A stretch of DNA of 64,000 nucleotides, taken from contig JAUILA010000027.1 in assembly GCA_030432655.1 (NCBI GenBank), forward strand, positions 1-64,000, read 5' to 3'. The translations under genes and the position numbers were made by a program. The notes beneath the pieces are model-generated. The model had not been told where the DNA came from, ran no database searches, and saw only the letters and a program-made list of their open reading frames with translations. This stretch comes from Bacteroidia bacterium. GTDB taxonomy: Bacteria; Bacteroidota; Bacteroidia; Cytophagales; Cyclobacteriaceae. This document shows, in pieces, positions 25,186 through 33,767 of this stretch. Position 1 is the first letter of the stretch; each line of letters opens with the position of its first letter.

Positions 25186-26663
25186 TGACTGACCTGTTCC
25201 AAAGAACCGCCGGATAGCATCATTCTCGAGGCACCGGCTGGCGAAGGGCTTGCGCCGTCAAATTCAGATGGTATTTTACTCATCAGCGCCTTGTAGGTGT
25301 ACGGACTAACCCATCGGGTGCCGGAATAACCCATAAAATCATGGGCACTTCCGGGGTTGAGTAAATTTCCATTAAGCGGGTCAATACCGAATTCCCCGAT
25401 GCTGTCCGAATCATAACCACTGTAAACCGGGAAGTTACCATCGGTATTTGCGGGTTCCGCACATCGGGTGACATTATCACAAGGGGCATGTTTTCTGCCG
25501 AGGCCATGACCAATTTCGTGAGCGGCCGTTCCCTGGGCGTTGATTTTTCCGGCCACCACACCACTGCGGCCACATCCACCAACCGAACCGGTTTCCACAC
25601 CAGAGTTTATCATGCCGTATACAATATCATCGGAATCGCCTATAAAATCCTCCAGGGAATCAAGCAGATCACTGAATTTGTCGCAGCCGCCTGAGCTGAT
25701 ATCGGACTCTATATCCTTGTCATAGGTCATATTCATAAATGAATTTATTACCACATTGGGGATAGGATATACCTTCTCGGTGAATTGAAACACATTATTA
25801 AAATCTGACATCAGCGGGGCTTCAAGTTCAGCATCGGTGGCACCGTCTTTTACATCATCTCCGGTATATTTCACGGCAACTGCTGTAATGGGCAATGCCG
25901 GAAATGTTTCGAACATAAATGATTTTTCCAGGGTTGCGGAGAACTGGGAAGGATCTGATGTGCTGAATATTTTAGCCCGGACGGTCAGCGTTCCCCGGCA
26001 CATGGATTCAGGGATCTGAAAATTCAAAGTATGATTTAGTTGTGCCCTGTCAATGTTGATATCGCGGACCGGGTTGATCTGGTTCATTGAGGCAATTGTC
26101 TGGGTGGTGCTGCCGTTGGTAATTTCAATTTCTCCGGAAAGTGATGAAATGGCAGGCAAACCGGAAGAAACATCGTAATCTGTATACAACCGGACGAATC
26201 CTGGTTTATCACGAACCAGCCGGATTGAATTGTCCGGAAAGACATTTGGCGGAGCAAGGTGGTCGGCTGACCGGAAGTGCTGAATAGCCTGGGTGAATTC
26301 TGCATCCACAACAATAAGATCTGATCTGGCATCGCCGGGTCCGGGGACAGGTGCGGGAACGAGATCAGCGGCAATGATATATTGAATATTACCGCTGTAT
26401 TTATCGTCAAATTCGCCACTCCAGTCACGGAGACCGAATCGGCCCGTCACATTGACTTTTTTGTTATCGCTGCCGTCAATCTCTGCATCCAGTTCGATAA
26501 TCATGCGGCCAAACTCATGGTCATCCCCGTTAAAAGCAGTCGAATAACCTATCAGGCCCACTGCCACATTCTGAACTTCCCGCGGGAAAGTATGGGATTT
26601 ATTGGAGGACCTGGTAGGTCCTTTTCCCGAGGAATAATTAAAAGAGCTTTTTCTCAAATACAT
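25182..26663 (-). CDS. Leaderless metzincin-type zinc protease with GLRDWSG domain
   Basis: 493 residues from the ATG at 26663, chosen because MYLRKSSFNYSSGKG aligns with the start of the 102-residue paralogue; an ATG at 26717 would add 18 residues. Residues 1-100 are the GLRDWSG domain (FNGDDHEFG, FGLRDWSGEFDDKYSG). Residues about 110-270 are beta-rich (Ig-like). The protease domain carries HEIGHGLGRKH at 382-392 (zinc ligands H382, H386, H392; catalytic E383) and the Met-turn HDFMGYSG near 441-448, followed by WVSPYTYKALM, as in bacterial M66-like or metzincin peptidases. There is no signal peptide, which is odd for an endopeptidase of this class. First gene of the unit. Confidence 0.85.
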   Translation of the reverse strand: MYLRKSSFNYSSGKGPTRSSNKSHTFPREVQNVAVGLIGYSTAFNGDDHEFGRMIIELDAEIDGSDNKKVNVTGRFGLRDWSGEFDDKYSGNIQYIIAADLVPAPVPGPGDARSDLIVVDAEFTQAIQHFRSADHLAPPNVFPDNSIRLVRDKPGFVRLYTDYDVSSGLPAISSLSGEIEITNGSTTQTIASMNQINPVRDINIDRAQLNHTLNFQIPESMCRGTLTVRAKIFSTSDPSQFSATLEKSFMFETFPALPITAVAVKYTGDDVKDGATDAELEAPLMSDFNNVFQFTEKVYPIPNVVINSFMNMTYDKDIESDISSGGCDKFSDLLDSLEDFIGDSDDIVYGMINSGVETGSVGGCGRSGVVAGKINAQGTAAHEIGHGLGRKHAPCDNVTRCAEPANTDGNFPVYSGYDSDSIGEFGIDPLNGNLLNPGSAHDFMGYSGTRWVSPYTYKALMSKIPSEFDGASPSPAGASRMMLSGGSLEQVSQ

Positions 26664-26809
26664 GGCATTTCTATTTAAGTGAAACATTGCCTGTGGAACA
26701 GGAATATTAAATTTCACTTATTTATAAGTTCAATAAATCGCTAGTAATAGTTAATTTATAGGAGAATGGAGGGGCATGGCTGAGCCATGTTTAAATAGGA
26801 TTGTTGTCA

Positions 26810-27250
26810 ATGACTACAAAAAAGAAAATCTCAGTGGCACTCCTTACCATCATCGGTGTGGTGATGCTGATCCTGCCTGCTCAAGTTGCCATGTCGGCTG
26901 CCGGGGGAGAGATTCTCCCGTTAATGGAACAGAGTATCGGGCTGACAACAGAGGAAATCCGGGAGTTTGACCCGGCTTTGCTGGCCTTCATGCTCACCCT
27001 CCTTAAAATAATTGCCGCGTTGTTTTTCAGCCTGACCACGGCCTTGTTGATCCTTATATACGGGCCATTCCGAAAAGGTATGAGGTGGGCTTCGAAGGCG
27101 ATTTTTGTTCCGCTTACCTTATGGTTGGTGCTGGCAGTCATGATTTATTCCAGTCAGCCGGGTGCGCCCTGGCAGATCTGGGCAGTGTTGCTGGGTTTGG
27201 ATTTGGTGGCGCTGGGCCTGACAGTGAGCGATAAAAATCAGGATACCTAA
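26810..27250 (+). CDS. Uncharacterised membrane protein
   Basis: About 146 residues from the ATG at 26810 (MTTKKKISVALL); a TTG at 26801 is less likely. Four hydrophobic segments (near 8-26, 59-83, 94-113, 119-137). The loop between the first and second holds an acidic stretch (LTTEEIREFDPALLAF). I do not recognise the family with certainty. It sits alone between the protease unit and the tRNA gene. Confidence 0.65.
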   Translation: MTTKKKISVALLTIIGVVMLILPAQVAMSAAGGEILPLMEQSIGLTTEEIREFDPALLAFMLTLLKIIAALFFSLTTALLILIYGPFRKGMRWASKAIFVPLTLWLVLAVMIYSSQPGAPWQIWAVLLGLDLVALGLTVSDKNQDT

Positions 27251-27312
27251 GAAAAGACCAGCCACGTTCCTGTTGAATTGAAGCAGGAATAAAATATAAT
27301 TTCGACAGAGTG

Positions 27313-27343
27313 TTGCATAAGACCGTAACCTCACCTAGATTTG
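27313..27343 (+). promoter_or_regulatory. Promoter of initiator tRNA
   Basis: TTG at 27313-27315, 20-nt spacer, TAGATTTG at 27336-27343: a full match to the Bacteroidota consensus. Transcription would start near 27350, about 40 nt before the mature tRNA. Confidence 0.8.
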
Positions 27344-27391
27344 TAGTCCCATTAAGAAAAAAGGCAGCTAAAAGAAGCTGATAAGATATAT

Positions 27392-27464
<73 letters not shown>

Positions 27465-27469
27465 CTATA

Positions 27470-27521
27470 AACAGTTTGAGTTTAGAGCATACAGTTTGCT
27501 TACTCAAACTGTTTTTTTTTT
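27470..27521 (+). terminator. Terminator of the tRNA transcript
   Basis: AACAGTTTGAG (27470-27480) and CTCAAACTGTT (27503-27513) form a perfect 11-bp stem with a 22-nt loop, followed by a run of T up to 27521. Confidence 0.85.
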
Positions 27522-27562
27522 GAGCATACTCTGGCTTGGAGAACTATTGGTTTAAACTGTTT

Positions 27563-27614
27563 ATCCCTGTATGCTCTTGCTCAAACTCCAACTGATTTGT
27601 CCGCCGGACTGATT
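27563..27614. repeat. 52-bp direct repeat, left copy
   Basis: Starts ATCCCTGTATGCTC and ends GTCCGCCGGACTGATT. The copy at 30838-30889 matches at 51 of 52 positions (A/C at one site). The end holds the small dyad GTCC-GCC-GGAC. The left copy lies directly in front of the four-helix-bundle gene, the right one 9 bp from the rhamnosidase stop; both flank an AT-rich island with an integrase remnant, as expected of attachment-site or insertion-derived repeats. Confidence 0.85.
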
Positions 27615-27624
27615 AATATTCGAA

Positions 27625-27981
27625 ATGTTTGATTTCGAAAAGCTTATTGTTTATCAAAGAGCCCGGCAGTTTAATTCACTGATTCAGAACGAACTTATCA
27701 GGTCAAACAAGCCCGAGAAAACGGTTCGTTATCAATTATCCAGGGCTTCCCTGAGTATCATGCTCAACATTGCCGAGGGATCAGGCCGGTTTTCATCACG
27801 GGATAAACGAAATTTTTATGTGATTGCACGTGGATCTCTTTTCGAATGTGTAGCCATCTGCGATTACCTCAAACAGGACGAGTTGATTTCTGCCGATGTC
27901 CATCGAATTGTCTATTCGCAAAGTGAAGAAATTTCTAAGATGCTTTTTTCTTTGATTAAGCAGCTCGAGCGTAAAACATGA
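27625..27981 (+). CDS. Four-helix-bundle protein (23S rRNA IVP family)
   Basis: 118 residues: FEKLIVYQRARQFNSLIQ at the start, LSRASLSIMLNIAEGSGR in the centre (the family signature A-x-SIxxNIAEGxGR), SSRDKRNFYVIARGSLFEC and a C-terminal helix. This is the four-helix bundle first seen in 23S rRNA intervening sequences and related to Avd of diversity-generating retroelements. No reverse transcriptase is nearby. It binds nucleic acid in relatives; its function as a solitary gene is unknown. It begins 10 bp after the left direct repeat. Confidence 0.9.
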   Translation: MFDFEKLIVYQRARQFNSLIQNELIRSNKPEKTVRYQLSRASLSIMLNIAEGSGRFSSRDKRNFYVIARGSLFECVAICDYLKQDELISADVHRIVYSQSEEISKMLFSLIKQLERKT

Positions 27982-28078
27982 CGGCCTTTTTCTTTTTTGG
28001 TTAAACAATGGTTAAACATTTTGGATAGGTATAATACTTTTTTATGCGTATTTCTTTCCAGATTTTCACTTCTCCGTT

Positions 28079-29182
28079 TTATTTAATCATTTTCAATTCT
28101 TTTCCGTCATACACCCCGACTCCATTGTTAGAAGTCAGGAAAACAAGTCTATTGTCGTTTGTGAACGCCAATTTTTTAATGGACATTGAAACACCAATTG
28201 CCAAAGGTTCTCTTTCCCACAGCAAATCTGGCTTAAAAAGTAATTCGAGATTTTCTATCTTTCCTTTGTTCGGGATAGAGACACGATAGAATCCATTCGT
28301 TGTTGCAAAGTATATCTTATTGTCATATGGATTAAACGCACCTGGCCCAACGAAAATCCCACCATTGAATGAGTTAGCCTCCGTACTGTCTCTCAAATTC
28401 TCGCTGGAATAAACCTTTGTGCCAAGGTTCTTTTCAATTCTAAAAATGTCACCACTATTCATAAAGTGCTGTAAACCTGAGGTGATATAAATGTTCTGGT
28501 TATTATTTTCAAAAACCGACTTTGGGAAAAGTAATCCAAAATTCAAACTGTCAATATCAGCGTTTAATTCTGTTCTTTTTCTCGTATCGAAAATTTGAAT
28601 AGAACCACCAAACTCTCCAAAACTATTTGTCATCCAAATTCTGTCTTGACTATCCATAAATGTATATTGGGGCATGTTAAAGTATATGTTTGTGCGCTTG
28701 TTAAAAAAGAAAAAGATACGCTTTGACACTATCATTCCATTTGGTTGATGTTCAAAATCATTCCAGTACTTATCATTTATTGGGTCATAAACAGCATATG
28801 GAACAATTAAAAAGATCTGACCAAATGAGTTAAAGAATATGTCACTGACATGGACTTCCTTTTTTAACTTAAGGTACAGCTGAGTTGAATGGTCATTTTT
28901 ATCAAATGTGAAAATTTTACCTTTTGAAGTTCCCAGGTAGATTTTATTAAAATTGTCATTAGCAATCGAGGTATACTTTATCGTCGTGTCACTCGTAAAT
29001 CTTTTTTCTAATGTCTTCAAATCCCACACATGAAGTTGACCACTTGAGTTTAATGCGTGAATGTGATCAGTACTAATGAGCAATTTGATAAAGCTCGGAT
29101 TCTCTACCTTTGTACTTTCTGTTTGAGAAAAACTTTTAAGTGTGAGAGAAAGGAATAGTATTAATAAAGTTATGTGTCTCAT
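28079..29182 (-). CDS. Exported beta-propeller-like protein
   Basis: 367 residues with signal peptide MRHITLLILFLSLTLKSFSQ. Repeated strand patterns such as LHVWDLKTLEKRF, IYLGTSKGKIFTFDK, IWMTNSFGEFGGSIQIFD and IYFATTNGFYRVSI suggest a WD40- or two-component-sensor-type propeller of about six or seven blades. I do not recognise a specific family. Codon use is AT-rich like the rest of the island. It lies 98 nt after the ankyrin gene, on the same strand. A sensor or binding role is inference. Confidence 0.65.
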   Translation of the reverse strand: MRHITLLILFLSLTLKSFSQTESTKVENPSFIKLLISTDHIHALNSSGQLHVWDLKTLEKRFTSDTTIKYTSIANDNFNKIYLGTSKGKIFTFDKNDHSTQLYLKLKKEVHVSDIFFNSFGQIFLIVPYAVYDPINDKYWNDFEHQPNGMIVSKRIFFFFNKRTNIYFNMPQYTFMDSQDRIWMTNSFGEFGGSIQIFDTRKRTELNADIDSLNFGLLFPKSVFENNNQNIYITSGLQHFMNSGDIFRIEKNLGTKVYSSENLRDSTEANSFNGGIFVGPGAFNPYDNKIYFATTNGFYRVSIPNKGKIENLELLFKPDLLWEREPLAIGVSMSIKKLAFTNDNRLVFLTSNNGVGVYDGKELKMIK

Positions 29183-29279
29183 GGTTCTATTCAGTCATTG
29201 ATAGAATGGGCAGTGTACCTTTTCTTCAATGATGAAAAAAACCGGCATTTTCCATAAAACCAATCCTCATTCAGGAGAT

Positions 29280-29690
29280 TTATTTGAAATGATCTTTAAC
29301 GGGGTAATTGCCAATCGAAATAGCTAGATCTAGAGGACTCACCTCACTTTTGTTTTTCAGGTTTGGATCAGCTCCACTTACAAGTAGGTATTTAATTATC
29401 TCACCGGATTGGTTTCCGCAATTGAATATCGCCCTCCACAATGGAGTATTTCCATGGTTATCAATCGGATCAATTTTAGCTCCATTTTCAACGAGTATCT
29501 TCACATGACTTAAATTGTAATTCTGACAAGCAAAGTGTAAAGGTGTCCATCCGTTATCATCGGCCTGGTTTATATTGAGTCCGGATTCAAGACATTTTTT
29601 AATGAGGTCGTCCGCTTGATCTATTATTGCATAGTGTAGAGCTGATCTACCATATTCATCAATTCCAGTTCTTCTTATCTTTTTTGGCAT
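29280..29690 (-). CDS. Small ankyrin-repeat protein, immunity-like
   Basis: 136 residues without leader. Three to four ankyrin repeats: DEYGRSALHYAIIDQADDLI, then ADDNGWTPLHFACQNYNL, then DNHGNTPLWRAIFN, then SEVSPLDLAISIGN. Ankyrin proteins of this size are frequent immunity or neutralising partners in polymorphic-toxin loci. The start overlaps the end of the CdiI-like gene by 16 nt, so both are translated from one message. No toxin gene is found in the island. Confidence 0.75.
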   Translation of the reverse strand: MPKKIRRTGIDEYGRSALHYAIIDQADDLIKKCLESGLNINQADDNGWTPLHFACQNYNLSHVKILVENGAKIDPIDNHGNTPLWRAIFNCGNQSGEIIKYLLVSGADPNLKNKSEVSPLDLAISIGNYPVKDHFK

Positions 29691-30226
29691 CTTAACTTAG
29701 AAGATTTGTTTAAGGCATTTGTGATCTTTTTTAATTCTTCTAACACGTTGAACAATTTGGGGTCTAATTCCTGAATTTTAAATTCATTTTTCTGAATGAT
29801 TTCAGTTAGCCTTTCAAAATGTTTAGGATATTTCGTCCAGAAATTAAAATCTCTCTTCAAAATTGAGTGTAACAAATCGCCCTCATAGCAATCTCCTTCG
29901 GCTAGAATATTTTCTTCTAACGCCTCAAGACCTAATGGAATCAGATATTTCAGACCTATGTTTTGCCCTATCATGATCCTCAGATCTTCAATCGCAAAAT
30001 CATTTAAAGGTATTTTTCTAAGTTTATGAGCGGTTCGCACAACATGGCTGTCGTATTCAGGTTCTGACCAAAAATTGTTCTCAAGGAATTCCAAGGTCTT
30101 GAATCGCCAATTATTTTCATATTTAGGTGACTTTCTCCTCACTTTATCTGCTAGATTAATAAAACCTAAATTCTCATATTCATAAAATTGTTGTAGTCTA
30201 TCAATAATCTCGGACGCCGGTACCAC
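29675..30226 (-). CDS. CdiI-like contact-dependent-inhibition immunity protein
   Basis: 183 residues from a GTG at 30226, preceded by GGAG and an in-frame stop. The block LNDFAIEDLRIMIGQNIGLK followed by YLIPLGLEALEEN and EGDCYEGDLLHSIL is the motif of the 'contact-dependent growth inhibition system immunity protein' family (L-x-EDLRxLIGQxIGLxxLxPLxL, EGDxYxGDLL). Such proteins neutralise a CDI toxin in the cytoplasm. Here no CdiA or CdiB gene is present. It lies 25 nt after the DUF7674-like gene and overlaps the ankyrin gene. Assignment by motif recall; not searched. Confidence 0.75.
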   Translation of the reverse strand: MVPASEIIDRLQQFYEYENLGFINLADKVRRKSPKYENNWRFKTLEFLENNFWSEPEYDSHVVRTAHKLRKIPLNDFAIEDLRIMIGQNIGLKYLIPLGLEALEENILAEGDCYEGDLLHSILKRDFNFWTKYPKHFERLTEIIQKNEFKIQELDPKLFNVLEELKKITNALNKSSKLRCQKR

Positions 30227-30251
30227 TTCTTATCCATCTCCTGGAGACTTA

Positions 30252-30617
30252 CTAATTTCTTAGACCTTGATATATGGCTTGAAATTTCCTCGGCAAAAGT
30301 TTAAGGGCATCCTTTTCACGTTGAGACACACCATCCATTTCAAGATGTTCAAGAAAAGAAACGAACAAAGCATTCTCCGTTTCGGAGTCAACTTTTGCAA
30401 TGACCGTATCAAAAAATTGAAATACCTTTTGCACCTCATCCATTCTATATTTGGCAATACAATCGTTTGTGTATTTGGCTAAAATGCCAACCTGTATATA
30501 TATAAGACCTTCATAATCCGGATCGTTTATTTCCTCGGTGGTTTCCGGGAAATGATCTGAAATCATTTTGAGAAATTCAGACTGTGAGATTTTAGGCTTT
30601 ACGATTGAAAATTTCAT
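30252..30617 (-). CDS. DUF7674-like small protein, probable immunity gene
   Basis: 121 residues, no leader, mostly helical (SQSEFLKMISDHFPETTEEI, then a long helix containing YTNDCIAKYRMDEVQKVFQF and FVSFLEHLEM). The order 'FLxxISxHFPE ... FFD ... ALFVSFLEHL' resembles DUF7674, found in immunity neighbourhoods; I hold this family name loosely. It is the first gene of the three-gene row with CdiI-like and ankyrin genes. Its start lies 7 nt after the integrase remnant's stop codon. Confidence 0.6.
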   Translation of the reverse strand: MKFSIVKPKISQSEFLKMISDHFPETTEEINDPDYEGLIYIQVGILAKYTNDCIAKYRMDEVQKVFQFFDTVIAKVDSETENALFVSFLEHLEMDGVSQREKDALKLLPRKFQAIYQGLRN

Positions 30618-30623
30618 GATAAA

Positions 30624-30797
30624 TTAAAAATCCACCACCATATCCATCGACTCATCGTCATCTTTATGAGTGAAATTCGCCTGGTATTTGATGGTGGTCT
30701 TCAAATCCGAATGACGGTATAATTTCTGAAGCATCAAAGGATTGATCTTATCACCGGCGATGTTGTCGAAAGAATGCCGGGCTATATGTATGGTTAA
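30624..30797 (-). pseudogene. Tyrosine recombinase, C-terminal remnant
   Basis: An open stretch of 57 codons ends with TAA at 30624-30626 and reads HIARHSFDNIAGDKINPLM, then LQKLYRHSDLKTTIKYQANF. This contains the box II H-x-x-R (HIAR), the RHS histidine and the nucleophile tyrosine in IKYQA of phage-type integrases of Bacteroidota. A stop codon lies directly upstream in frame and no start codon is available, so the N-terminal and core-binding parts are gone. It sits 41 bp inside the right direct repeat. Confidence 0.85.
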
Positions 30798-30837
30798 TTA
30801 TTGGTGATTCTTGAATGGTTGACAATCTGTTCAAGGC

Positions 30838-30889
30838 ATCCCTGTATGCTCTTGCTCCAACTCCAACTGATTTGTCCGCCGGACTGATT
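30838..30889. repeat. 52-bp direct repeat, right copy
   Basis: Same orientation as the copy at 27563-27614, differing at one base (CTCCAAC instead of CTCAAAC). It ends 9 bp before the stop codon of the rhamnosidase gene. Confidence 0.85.
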
Positions 30890-30898
30890 GTAAAACAG

Positions 30899-33691
30899 TT
30901 ACCCGGCCGAGAATTTGTATTTGCCCGACTGTACCTTGAAGACCACATATCCAGCTTCAATTCCAACGCGTGAAATGAAGTCTGATCCATCACCAACCGG
31001 CTGTCCGCCTTCTTTCACTTGCTCCGCATTTTCAGCCGGCACATACACTGTAGCGGTACTTCCAACCGGGACGGTTACTTCCATTTCGAAACCTGATTCC
31101 TGGTTCCTCCACTCAATTCCGGCTTCTCCATAAGGAGTTCGGTTAGAATAAGAAACATAATCAAGGTCGTCAACAGGTTGCGGCCTGAAAATAATGTTCC
31201 GATATCCGGGGTTTTCAGGATCTGCGTTCATGCCTGCCAGTTTTCTGTAAAACCAGGCCAGTCCTCCGCCAAACATCGGATGGTTGCCTGAACCCGGGCG
31301 GAACCATCCTTCCCACGAGGTGGTATTCCCATTTTCGACCCACCAACCAAATGAGGGCTGGGTTCGCTTATTCATGGCAGCATAAGCCAGGTCCTGCATT
31401 CCGTTTTCAGCCAATACCTCAAAAAAGAACTGGGTCCCGAATATTCCTGTATCGAGGTGACCATCTCTTTCCATAATATCCGATTTCAGCGATTCAATTA
31501 CACGGGGACGCTGTTCGTCCGGTACACCAATGGTCAATGCGAAGATATTCCCGCCGTTTGGTCCGTATGTCCCTGTCTCCTCATTGTAGAATTTATTTTG
31601 GAAAGCGTTCCTTGCCCGATCCGCAATGGCGTTATATTCTTGCGCTTCTTCTGCCTTGCCCAGAGCGAAAGCTGCCTTCGCAGTGAAATCAGCGCATCGC
31701 CAGAGATAAAATGTATGTACCATATCATCCGGTGGCAGGTCAAAGGGTTGTGCCCAGTCACCCAGGTTGACCCACCTGAATGGCTCATCTGTATGACCGG
31801 AACGCTGTGAATACATCAATCCATCATCATTCGTCCAGGTAAGCATATAACCCACATAGGCTTTCATTCCTTCGTACGTATTCTCCAGCATATCCAGGTC
31901 ACCATAATGCAGGTAATACTCCCAGGGCATAATGTTGATGGCAGCACCCCATGCCGGACCCCCGCCACAACCGGGCTGCCACGGAGCACCATTAGGAACA
32001 TAACCCGTGGTGGGGTTTTGGGAAGCCACGATATCCTGGATCCACTTTGTGTAGAAGGCCTTTGCATCAAAATTATGCATGACCGTTACACAGGCCACCT
32101 GGCCATCACCCGTGTATGGTGAGCGTTCCCTGTTGGGACAATCACTGGCAATTCCTCCGTGCATATTATCTGTCTGGCTTCTCCACCAGATCTTATTGAT
32201 ATCATTAAACAGCTGATTCGAGGTCTCAAATTTTCCGGTGGTTTCAACATTGGTATAAACAGCCTCCGCCGTGAGCTGATCACTGGATAGTTCACCCGGC
32301 CAATTGGTGAATTCGGCATACCTGAATACAAACCAGCTAAACCGGGTGGCGTAAGACTCATCCCCTTCCCCGCTCAATATATATGAGTTGGTCCCTGTGG
32401 TTTCCGAAATACTGTCATTTGAAACATACCGGATGTCAATCTTTTTCCCGGCTTCGCCGTTCAGTCCGTTCAGGCTGACCCACCCCGTAATTTCTTCTCC
32501 AAAGTCCACTACATAATGTCCCTCTTCAATTTTATTGATCGCAACAGGCTCCAAACGTTCCATTACACGGTCCGGCTCAGCCATATGAGCCACCAGCTTA
32601 CCCTCCGGGGCCTTTCGCAATACAGCATTCTCCCAGTTTGAATCATCAAAGCCGGATGCAGACCAGCCTTCCTGTTCCTCGCGGGCATCATAATGCTCCC
32701 CTTCATAGACCAGGTCTGAGATTATCGGGCTTTTTGCGGCCTTCCAGCTTTCATCACTAACAAGGACTTCTTCCGTACCATCGGTATACCTGATATACAC
32801 CTGACCAATAAACCGCGGCGTCCCGTAGGAAGCAGTCCAGGTTTTTGGTGCATTATAAAAGCCATTCCCAAGTATGGCTCCCATCACATTCGTGCCCTGG
32901 TTGAGTAATGAGGTGATGTCATAGCTCAGGTACATCACTTTGAATCCGCTGAAGCTGTTTTCAATCGGGACACGATCGGTTTCAATACCCGGGCGGAACC
33001 CATAATCTGTTTGGTTCGGCACCAACACATCATTACCTACTTTGGCTCCATTGAGATAAAATTCAAAGTATCCCAGTCCGGTCACAAATGCCTTGGCTTC
33101 CTGTACCTTCTTACTAATGGTAAATTCTTTTCTCAGGAGAGGCGCCGGTGGCGGCACTGATGTTTCCGCGTCAAGCTGAGTATTGCTCAGGCTGGCCCGG
33201 GGATTAACCGGGTCTGGTAGCGGATCCTCCCCCTGCCAGGGAGCCCCAATCCATTTTGCTTCCCATTCGCCCGCATCCATCAAACCCATTCCCCAGTGAG
33301 CAGGGGCACTCCACGAAGAAACTTCATCGTCACCATTCCATACCCTGACACGCCACCAGTAGGTAACCGTGGATTCCAGTGGCTCACCATCGTAATTGAT
33401 CAGGTAAGATTCCCCCGATTCGACCTTTTCTGAATCCCATGCATCAGGGCTGTTATCTTCAAGTAAAGAGGGGGTTGAGGCCACCTGGATCTGATAGGCC
33501 GTCTGCTGCTGACCCCTTTCCTCTTCTCCGGCCTTATTTATCCAGGACAACCGGGGGTGCCTGACATCAATCACAGGGGGGTTGTCAAGGTTTTCACAGG
33601 TGAGCTGTTCGACCACGAGCGGACTGGATTTCTTTTCAGTACAGCCAGCCAGGAGTAACAAGCCCAGACTTAAAAATAAAACTTGTCTCAT
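30899..33691 (-). CDS. GH78 alpha-L-rhamnosidase lipoprotein
   Basis: 930 residues, leader MRQVLFLSLGLLLLAGC (lipobox Cys 17). Order of parts: an fn3-like N-terminal domain (about 40-140), beta-sandwich domains (about 150-470), and an (alpha/alpha)6 barrel from about 490 to 850, closed by a beta domain. The GH78 signature SDCPNRERSPYTGDGQ is at 516-530, with D517, E522 and D529 in the conserved acidic positions; GSGNHPMFGGGLAWFY near 830 is also typical. It releases terminal rhamnose from plant, algal or bacterial glycans outside the cytoplasm. The esterase gene lies 76 nt upstream on the same strand. Confidence 0.92.
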   Translation of the reverse strand: MRQVLFLSLGLLLLAGCTEKKSSPLVVEQLTCENLDNPPVIDVRHPRLSWINKAGEEERGQQQTAYQIQVASTPSLLEDNSPDAWDSEKVESGESYLINYDGEPLESTVTYWWRVRVWNGDDEVSSWSAPAHWGMGLMDAGEWEAKWIGAPWQGEDPLPDPVNPRASLSNTQLDAETSVPPPAPLLRKEFTISKKVQEAKAFVTGLGYFEFYLNGAKVGNDVLVPNQTDYGFRPGIETDRVPIENSFSGFKVMYLSYDITSLLNQGTNVMGAILGNGFYNAPKTWTASYGTPRFIGQVYIRYTDGTEEVLVSDESWKAAKSPIISDLVYEGEHYDAREEQEGWSASGFDDSNWENAVLRKAPEGKLVAHMAEPDRVMERLEPVAINKIEEGHYVVDFGEEITGWVSLNGLNGEAGKKIDIRYVSNDSISETTGTNSYILSGEGDESYATRFSWFVFRYAEFTNWPGELSSDQLTAEAVYTNVETTGKFETSNQLFNDINKIWWRSQTDNMHGGIASDCPNRERSPYTGDGQVACVTVMHNFDAKAFYTKWIQDIVASQNPTTGYVPNGAPWQPGCGGGPAWGAAINIMPWEYYLHYGDLDMLENTYEGMKAYVGYMLTWTNDDGLMYSQRSGHTDEPFRWVNLGDWAQPFDLPPDDMVHTFYLWRCADFTAKAAFALGKAEEAQEYNAIADRARNAFQNKFYNEETGTYGPNGGNIFALTIGVPDEQRPRVIESLKSDIMERDGHLDTGIFGTQFFFEVLAENGMQDLAYAAMNKRTQPSFGWWVENGNTTSWEGWFRPGSGNHPMFGGGLAWFYRKLAGMNADPENPGYRNIIFRPQPVDDLDYVSYSNRTPYGEAGIEWRNQESGFEMEVTVPVGSTATVYVPAENAEQVKEGGQPVGDGSDFISRVGIEAGYVVFKVQSGKYKFSAG

Positions 33692-33767
33692 GATTCTTTG
33701 ATTTAATTTGATACAGGGCAGCGTGCTTGCGGATTGCCGGAAACAAGTTGCAAATTCCTCATAAAGG

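Larger units (their letters stand above)
27563..30889. mobile_element. Genomic-island remnant beside tRNA-fMet
   Basis: Bounded by the 52-bp direct repeats. It holds a four-helix-bundle gene, a propeller-like exported protein, three immunity-like genes on the minus strand and, next to the right repeat, the C-terminal end of a tyrosine recombinase. The interior is visibly richer in A+T than both flanks. It is not intact: the recombinase is truncated and there is no excisionase or transfer gene. tRNA-proximal position, repeats, recombinase and composition agree with acquisition by integration. Confidence 0.65.

Noticed and set aside
27470-27614. Possible CRISPR-like array from repeated CTCAAACTG and GAGCATAC words
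   Set aside because: The words belong to the tRNA terminator stem and inverted arms; there are no regular spacers and no cas genes in the window.
30751-30996. Minus-strand open frame of 81 codons across the right direct repeat
   Set aside because: It crosses the repeat, the 3' end of the rhamnosidase gene in another frame and the integrase remnant out of register; the integrase frame explains the protein-like part.
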